Assembly: GCF_002575655.3 (NCBI RefSeq)
Contig: NC_053040.3
Span: 351,793,267 to 351,857,266, forward strand
DNA length: 64,000 nt
Source: Aegilops tauschii subsp. strangulata
Taxonomy: Eukaryota > Streptophyta > Magnoliopsida > Poales > Poaceae
Direction of reading: 5' to 3'
Shown in pieces: positions 57,951 to 64,000 of this stretch (the stretch's first letter is position 1; every line of letters starts with the position of its first letter). The position numbers and the translations under genes were made by a program. Under the pieces are notes generated by a model that saw nothing but the letters and a program-made list of their open reading frames with translations, did not search any database and was not told where the DNA came from.

Positions 57951-58133
57951 GGTGCGCGGCCGGCCTTTGCTCGTGTCAATATGCACTGGGCGAAAATGAA
58001 GGCCGCCGTCGTGGCAGTTGAGGGTCCTCCCGGAGGCAAGGACCACCGCAAGCCGGAGTGCTATTTTGAAGACATCCTGGAGGGTGCCCGCTTGATAGAG
58101 GGCCAGTTCTCGAAGGACATCATGTTCGAGTGA
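57951..58133 (+). pseudogene. B-2 antisense gene, 3' end after LARD-2
   Basis: It encodes PAFARVNMHWAKMK, KPECYFEDILEGARLIEGQF and SKDIMFE and ends at TGA 58131-58133. It aligns with the end of the B-1 antisense gene (EWYFDDVLKGSRIVEGQ). Compared with B-1, roughly 380 bp of gene between 47238 and this point are missing. Confidence 0.72.
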
Positions 58134-59485
58134 ATGTTTCCGAACTGCCCAGACGTTTTATAAACCAAGGCTTTGTAATATATTTATGCTGTTTATTTTA
58201 AAGTGTTTTTCCTCGTGTGCAGCCATCTTGTTCCCTGAGAGTTTGCCAGTCGTCGGCTTCAGCCCCCACGTAGATACTACGGGGGTGTTCAGGATAGCAC
58301 ATAACTACACTTGACCCAACGTCTTGGACCGCGAATGAGGTGTGTCAGTGCGGCGAACCAGGCAATCGGACTATGCGGCTTTATCACTCTCACTTAGCCA
58401 TAGGAGTTTGACTATGGGGCTAATAACTAGCCCCTGGTGCGCGTGCGGCTGTCCGAACTAGGATGCCTTAGGCGCGTGACCGAACCAAAGTTAGTCCTTC
58501 GTATAATATGGAAAAATCGCAAGAGATTTACGTTGAGTCGCCGAATAGCCGACCAACTCTCGCCACACCATGACAGTCAGTTTTCGGCTTTCTCTACTAA
58601 GGTGTTTGACCGAACGAACCAGAAACACAATCGCAGTAGTTCTCCCTTCACTACCTTAGCTGAACAAGCGGAACGTAAGGTGGTAACCACAGGAGCCGGG
58701 CAACCCAACTATTGACCAAAGACATGATTCGGAGCCGATGCATATAATGCCATATTCAGGACGCCGAAGTATACTATAGAAGTGTTCGGACTTCTATTCT
58801 TCTTTCTTTTTTTTGGAAAAAAGAATATATGTGGCTGACTAGAGCCCCTGGCGATTTAAATCGTGTCAAGGTGTATATGCCAATCTGGCACAAAGAGGGA
58901 ATACAGATTAGGAAATAAGTCAATACGGAACAGGTTTGGGTGAAACTGTTTCCATTATAGTCTGATTGATTCGTCAAAGCGTATTTTTACAGTGAATGCC
59001 ATGATTATTGGGGCTATTTTACATGCCACGGATTTGAGAACAAGGGAAAGTTGTATACATGTCCTAAAAAAGAAAAAAATGATCTTGAAGATCCTTTGGA
59101 CACTCTGCCGCACGTTTGCGCCACTTTTCGCCTTGGTGTATGATCCTTTGAGAGGACCAATGATCGGGTATACGTAAGGGGCCTAGAAAAAGGGCCCTTG
59201 GTACCATCGAAAAGTGATGTGGGTTGTACAAAACCTGAAAAATAAAAATAAGAAGAAGAAAAAGAAGAATATGAGGGTCCAGATAGGGTCGAACCGTATT
59301 GTGGACCTTATTTCTAGTATGCCTCTGTCCTTGCCCATGGTATCTTCAATGCGTAGTTATGTACGCGCGGTATGTATGCCGCTATCAGGTTGGGGCTTTG
59401 ACGTAGGCTGAATTGCTAATCTAGCTCTGGACGAGCCGGACTGCCGTCCTACAGGGTAGACCGGACTCGGTTGACAGTGTCCGGG
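58134..59485 (-). other. B-2 spacer and protease remnant
   Basis: Inverted counterpart of the B-1 spacer. Near 59410-59480 it matches the end of the B-1 protease frame ('gctgaattgctaat', 'gacgagc', 'tccggactc') and then diverges. No complete gene. Confidence 0.65.
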
Positions 59486-59600
59486 GGCTGAATTGCTAAT
59501 TTATCTCTTGCAAAAAGTTAAAGGTTGCTGAAGAGGACCTGCTGCCATGATGCGCGGTTCAAACATGGGTATCCTGCCTTATTGGCTTATCATATTATTG
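59486..59600. other. Junction between B-2 and Tat-2
   Basis: 115 bp that match neither B-1 nor Tat-1 by eye. It repeats a short phrase of its left neighbour ('ggctgaattgctaat' at 59407 and again near 59487). It could be part of an unrepresented Tat-2 region or filler at a break. Confidence 0.4.
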
Positions 59601-60104
59601 ATCACTTGGGGGCTTGGTCGTATCCGAACCATAGTTACACCTCTTAATCAGCGCAATGCCACAACATCACTTGGGGGCTTGGTCGTATCCGAACCATAGC
59701 TACACCTCTTGATCGGCGCAATGCCACAGAATCACTTGGGGGCTTGGTCGTATCCGAACCATAGCTACACCTCTTGATCGGCGTAATGCCACAGCATCAC
59801 TTGGGAGCATGGTCGAACCCGAACCATGACTACGCCTCTTGATCAGCGTAAAGCCACAGAATCACTTGGGGGCTTGGTCGTATCCGAACCATAGCCACGC
59901 CTCTTGATCGGCGTAATGCCACAGCATCACTTGGGAGCATGGTCGAACCCGAACCATGACTACGCCTCTTGATCGGCGTAAAGCCACCGAATCACTTGGG
60001 GGCTTGGTCGAACCCGAACCATAGCAATGCCTTTTGATCGGCGTAATGCCAGAGCATCATTTGGGGGCTTGGTCGAACCGTACCATAGCAACACCTCTTG
60101 ATCA
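59601..60104 (+). repeat. Eight-copy 65-bp tandem array in Tat-2
   Basis: Units start every 65 bp from 59601 to 60056 with 'atcacttgggggcttgg'; the last is partial. Units 4 and 6 share variants ('ggagcatgg', 'accatgactacg', 'aaagcc') not seen in units 3 and 5, so 3-4 and 5-6 look like a duplicated 130-bp pair. Confidence 0.9.
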
Positions 60105-61302
60105 AATTTGGGGCCTGGCAGCCTGTGAAAAGCCTCGACTACAACGGTTTTATTTGTCTTTTGCTAAGTTTCTTTTTTCTTTTGCTAAGATTTGTGACAT
60201 TTTTAAACTGGTGTTTATCAGCCCGGTTAGGCTATCAACTACAAGTTGTCAGTATATGATCAGTCATAATCCGGAGATTATCAACCCGGTCTGGTTTTGA
60301 CTACAAGTCGCCAGTATTATATATGGTTAATCCGGTGTTTATCAGAACCCGGTACAGTTTTATCATAAACCGGCGCAATATGGAAGGAGTTATCAGTACT
60401 CAAGATTGGGGTTATCACATTTTACTACAAAAAAGTTGGCCAACCAATGATGTGATTTAATGTCACAGGTATGATATATTTCATATTTGATTATTCTTAA
60501 GTGCAGCCTTGGTTATCAACCCAGGTTATATGTTGGGCATTATGACCCGTCCGGCGGTAAACCGCCAGCACACTTTAAACTTGTTGTATGCAGAAACAGG
60601 TTGAATAAAGCGTGATTATAAATCACCAGCGTTTATTAACCCAGCCTGGCTTTCAACTATAAGTCGCCATTATGATGATAAAATATCCGGTGTTTATTAA
60701 ACCGGCCTGGCTTTAAGACGATAAGTGTCCAGTATATGATGAGAAATTATCCGGTGTTTGTTAACTCGGCCTGGCTTTGGACTATAAGTCGCCAGTATAT
60801 ATTTGGATTGCGCCATTGGAATCATGCGCTTATAAATCATTGGGTTATATTATTCAAATAGCCAAACTTGGCTGAATTTTTATTATGATATTGAATGAAT
60901 AAGGTTTTCATACCGGATTATATTATCTTGAATAGCCAACATGGCCGGATTTTTATTATGGTTATTTGTAACCGGTATTATTGAGGTTTTCAAAGTCGCT
61001 TTAGCGCAATGGCTATTATTTTATCAAAGGATATGATTTATTCTACAATGGAAGGAATAGTCCCGAGTCGCTGCAGGCTTACGACCCGGCACTTGGGGGC
61101 TACATTATTCTAATTGAGATTACATGCAAGTCTCATGTCGCTGCAAGCATGCACCATGATAGTTGGGGGCTAATGCAAAGTCATTTTTTATTGGCCTTAT
61201 TGAAGACCCGACTCATCACATCATAATGAGCCGGCCCTTGGGGGCTACCAATTGCTCCTGTCAAACATTCAAGGTATACAAGCCTTAATCCATTATATTA
61301 AA
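60105..61302 (+). other. Tat-2 3' internal spacer, non-coding
   Basis: Repeated phrases such as 'aacccggtctggttttgact', 'ataagtcgccag' and 'cccttgggggcta' run through it and are shared with Tat-1's spacer. No gene is supported. Confidence 0.55.
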
Positions 61303-61374
61303 GGGTTCATCGCTCAGTTGGTAAAGCACAAAGCTCTTAACCTTGTGGACGTGGGTTCAAGCCCTACGATGGAA
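61303..61374 (+). pseudogene. tRNA-Lys(CTT)-like sequence inside Tat-2
   Basis: It contains a D-arm (gctcagttggtaaagc), an anticodon arm 'caaagctcttaaccttg' whose loop ctcttaa has anticodon CTT, and a T-arm 'gtgggttcaagccctac'. The internal promoter B box (ggttcaagccc) is well kept. The acceptor stem has two mismatches (gggttca against tggaagc), and the anticodon stem has one A-C. It is probably a decayed tRNA-Lys copy or tRNA-derived insertion, not a working tRNA. Confidence 0.65.
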
Positions 61375-62117
61375 GCTACATTATAAGATGTTATTTTCAT
61401 TGAAGTATATATCAAGTCCCGGTTCAGTATTATCTTACTAAGCCGGCCCTTGGGGGCTACACTGATTGAAGTTTTTATAAGCAATTACAAGTCCCAGGTT
61501 GCTGCAAGCATGACAACCCGGTACTTGGGGGCTCCATATATGGAGTATTCAGTTTATATGATTGAGATGAACAAACCAGATTTGTTCAAGGTTGAAAATG
61601 CTTATTGGAGCAAGTCTTAAGTTATCACTATGTTCTCCTCTTAAGACTTGGGGGCTACATGTATTATGCATATAAAGGAGGAACGTCTTCAGTTTATCAG
61701 TTTTGAGCAAATCAGGAAGATCAATTACATGACCTGGTGTCGACAACAATTATGACCCGGTGCCATCAATATTTATAAATCGGCAATTTTGACAATGATA
61801 AACCGGCAAGTTCTACATTTTCAAACCGGCGGATATCAGTTGAATATTTGCAGACCAATATTTTTGTCAAGTCAGAGCATTGAAGGCCGATTCAAATGGA
61901 TTCTTTATTTACAATATTTATTCTACAAGTAAATTGATTATGAAGCTAGTCTATTGACCCCGATTTTCTAGAAGGAGGAAATGACAAGGACTTAAGGATG
62001 ATCAGGTGCCGGTCTACAAGAATTCTTAACCCGGAGCACAACCTGTCAAATTTGTTCTTGTGTTTGTTTTACAGGATCAGTTTAACATGGATAAATCCAA
62101 ATTAAACTGGGGGCTAA
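61375..62117 (+). other. Tat-2 3' internal end with purine tract
   Basis: Continues the 'cccttgggggctac' phrases and ends 'attaaactgggggctaa', a likely polypurine tract directly before the LTR. No gene seen. Confidence 0.6.
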
Positions 62118-62771
62118 TGTCGGGGATATACCCCGCGGCGTAAACCGGCCGGAAGTATAACCCGACTGGACTTGGCAGTTTACTTGAGACCCGGCTGAGA
62201 ATCGACGATCCGCTGGCGACCCGTTTGGACCTGGCGGTTTACGATTCATTGGTAATCCGGCAGGCGGGTCAGAGGAGCGACAAGACCCGGTGGCCCAACG
62301 GGCGGTTCATGAAGGCCGATTCATACTATGGTGGGCCGGTTTACAAGGAAAGGCGTGAGGAATATTTGTCTTACAAGGAGTTAAGACCTGGACTTGTATC
62401 CGGTTTGTATTAGAGATAGACTAGTCCTAATCCTAATAGGACTCCACATGTAACCCACCCCTTCGACTTATATAAGGAGGGGCAGTGCTCCCCAAAGACG
62501 GACAGGCAACAATCAATAATCTCTGGGGCTAGACACAATTAGAAGAGAGCCGGTTTACCGGTGACTCCCTCGTGATGATAATGAGATCTAGCCTCAAACA
62601 GCATGTAGGGTTATTACCGGATGATGTTTCCTGGGGCCCGAAGCTGTCTAAATCCTCGTCTTGTGTTGCGTCTCTCGATTCCGCTCAACCCCTCTCAAGC
62701 TACTACATAGATGCGCTGGCCTCATGACTAAGTCCTCGCCCTAGGACATCTATCATGACAATTCCACGACA
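62118..62771 (+). repeat. LTR of Tat-2
   Basis: 654 bp, tgtcggggatataccccgcg to ccacgaca. A TATA box (tatataa) lies at 62469-62475 in 'cgacttatataaggaggggc'. It is bounded by a purine tract on the left and a primer site on the right, instead of host DNA on one side. Confidence 0.82.
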
Positions 62772-64000
62772 ATTGGCGTGCACCATGGGGCCTGCGCACG
62801 GTGGTGTTAAGTTCTTGGAGGGATTTCTTCAGGGATCAAGAAGCTCGCGATTTGTTGGATGAGAAAGAGCCGGCGCAGAACGATTGCGAGAGCCACCGGA
62901 CAACAACAGGCAGAGCCGGTAAATTTGTTAGAATTATTGTTAACTCTGGAGCTGACAGATACAAGATTGATCAAAGACGAAGAGATTTTAGGGTTTGTGT
63001 GTGCCGCCCCGCACGTGGCTCGGCGACTCGCCGAATCCGAAGACCGATCAATGTCTACTGCAGTAGTCGCAGGGAAAACTGAGCCGACGTCTGATTCAGC
63101 GAGTCACATGTGTCCTGGTCGGATTCGTTGTTAGGCTACTTGCTGAATAAACAAAAACAACAAAAAGCAACAGGAGCAACTCCCGAGATGATTGAATCAT
63201 TGCTGCTGCTACAATCAGGGAAATCACGGTCAAGTACCAGTGCTGGTTTCATGTTTTACGAGGTCTGTTTTTGGAGTAGTACTACTGCTACATCTGGCAC
63301 AGGAGCTCTAGTCAGGACAAAGATTTAAATCCTATCCATCACGTGAAGACATCAGAGGAAGGTTCCAGCATGCCATGATTGAGTAAGTCACTTCCGAGTC
63401 GCCCCGCCTTGTCGCTGTTGAAAAAAAATACAGAGGGGCCACAACCCGGAGGAAGTCACGGATGCCGATTGGTAAAAGCAACCACGGCCATGACCCGGAT
63501 TCGCCGTCGCCGTGGTGCAACAAGTTTGACCACGGGTCATCGCCATGACCCGCCTCTACCACAAACCGCCTCCGTCTGCGCCGCACCAGCCGGTAGAGCT
63601 TCGCCCTTCATCGCTCCGAGTCGTCGCTGGCTGGCGGGTCGCCTAGCTCTGACTCTTCCTCGCCACCGCGTGCTCGCTGGTGCGTTTCCGAGCTGCCTCC
63701 AAGGTCCGCTTTGAGCCGTCACCGCAGAGCCGCCCCTGGGTCCCCCCGTTCTGAGCCGCCCATCATATGCTACTACCGCGTGTCTCAGCACTGGCCTTGC
63801 TCTGAATCGCTAACATGTCTGTGCTGAAAGTTGATCTCACCAGAGACCAGACTCATATCATTTACAAATCGTCACCGCTGGAGCAGGCCTTGAGCTGCCA
63901 CCGCTGTGAGCCGCCGTACGGCCTCTCCGTCGCCGTGACCCGTCGGGCGCGAGCCACCTTGTTGTTGTGCGGGCTTTCCTCCGCCGCCTCCAAAGTGGCC
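62772..64000 (+). pseudogene. Tat-2 5' internal region with gag remnant
   Basis: It starts with a primer site variant (tggcgtgcaccatgggg, 62774-62790; Tat-1 has tggcgcccaccgtgggg) and 'cgcacggtggtgttaagttc', parallel to the Tat-1 gag start. Frames at 62801-63134 give charged segments (VNLLELLLTLELTDTRLIKD) interrupted by stops. From about 63380 the DNA becomes GC-rich with many 'gagccg' and 'gacccg' words and no supported frame. The element may be non-autonomous; the window ends before this can be judged. Confidence 0.45.

Larger units (their letters stand above)
43640..59485 (-). mobile_element. B-2: second B-family element, inverted, split by LARD-2 and truncated at its 5' end
   Basis: From left to right: a 471-bp LTR in reverse, antisense gene (plus strand here), LARD-2 insertion, end of the antisense gene, then the B-family spacer (58134-59420) and a few bases matching the end of the B-1 protease. 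Similarity stops near 59485. Gag, primer site and 5' LTR are absent, so B-2 was cut before or when its right end was joined to Tat-2. Left flank gtccc (43635-43639) would be the target duplication; no partner was found. Confidence 0.8.
59601..64000 (+). mobile_element. Tat-2: partial Tat-1 relative with one LTR, internal sequence on both sides
   Basis: 59601-62117 is 3' internal sequence (tandem array, then phrases shared with Tat-1's spacer). 62118-62771 is a 654-bp LTR, and 62772 onward begins with a Tat-type primer site and gag-like leader that runs off the window. No integrase and no antisense gene are present in the left part. The LTR shares its ends (tgtcgggg..., ...cacgaca) with Tat-1 but is longer and diverged, so this is a sister family. 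Confidence 0.75.

Noticed and set aside
59601..60104. Regular repeat spacing reminiscent of a CRISPR array
   Set aside because: The whole 65-bp unit repeats without variable spacers, there are no cas genes, and the context is a plant retrotransposon.
61303..61374. Functional tRNA-Lys gene
   Set aside because: Acceptor stem mismatches and an anticodon-stem A-C pair, with no independent context, make a working tRNA unlikely.

Overview
The window looks like plant nuclear DNA from a large grass genome, most likely Triticeae (wheat, Aegilops, rye or barley). The evidence is an Angela/BARE-type copia LTR, Tat-lineage gypsy elements with an extra RNase H and antisense genes, two LTR pairs of more than 4 kb with non-coding interiors, Tourist-like MITEs with TAA/TTA target duplications, and one F-box/FBD gene with GT-AG introns. 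About 90% of the window is nested transposable elements. I found no intact host gene and nothing prokaryotic.

Layout. 1-2142: 5' end of an Angela/BARE-type copia element on the minus strand. 2143-6900: low-copy DNA with duplicated blocks and a three-exon F-box/FBD pseudogene (minus). 6830-7011 and 20629-21561: a stack of Tourist-like MITEs. One of them is split by Tat-1 (7012-20628, 5-bp target duplication cactc), a Ty3/gypsy element of the Tat lineage with decayed gag, protease, RT, two RNase H domains and integrase on the plus strand and a five-exon gene on the minus strand. 21622-21893 and 43182-43294: two pieces of an unrecognised host reading frame split by B-1 (21894-43181, plus). B-1 is a gypsy element that keeps gag, protease and an antisense gene but has no RT or integrase. 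Its 3' LTR is split by LARD-1 (30793-43020, target duplication ctata), which has 4.6-kb LTRs and no coding capacity.

43640-59485 is B-2, a second B-family element on the minus strand, so its antisense gene reads on the plus strand. That gene is broken by LARD-2 (47239-about 57950), another long-LTR non-coding element, whose right end was deleted together with part of its host. 59601-64000 is Tat-2, a relative of Tat-1: a 65-bp tandem array, a decayed tRNA-Lys-like sequence, and an LTR with internal-type sequence on both sides.

How it works together. This is a dead retrotransposon nest. Insertion order follows from the nesting: MITEs and host exon first, then Tat-1, B-1 and B-2, then the two LARDs. 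Neither LARD could move without another element's proteins, and the B family would need an RT and integrase from elsewhere. The most biologically interesting feature is the antisense gene type shared by Tat-1, B-1 and B-2: a Transposase_28-like first exon, acidic middle exons, coiled-coil exons, and a TATA-like box upstream of its start that is separate from the LTR promoter.
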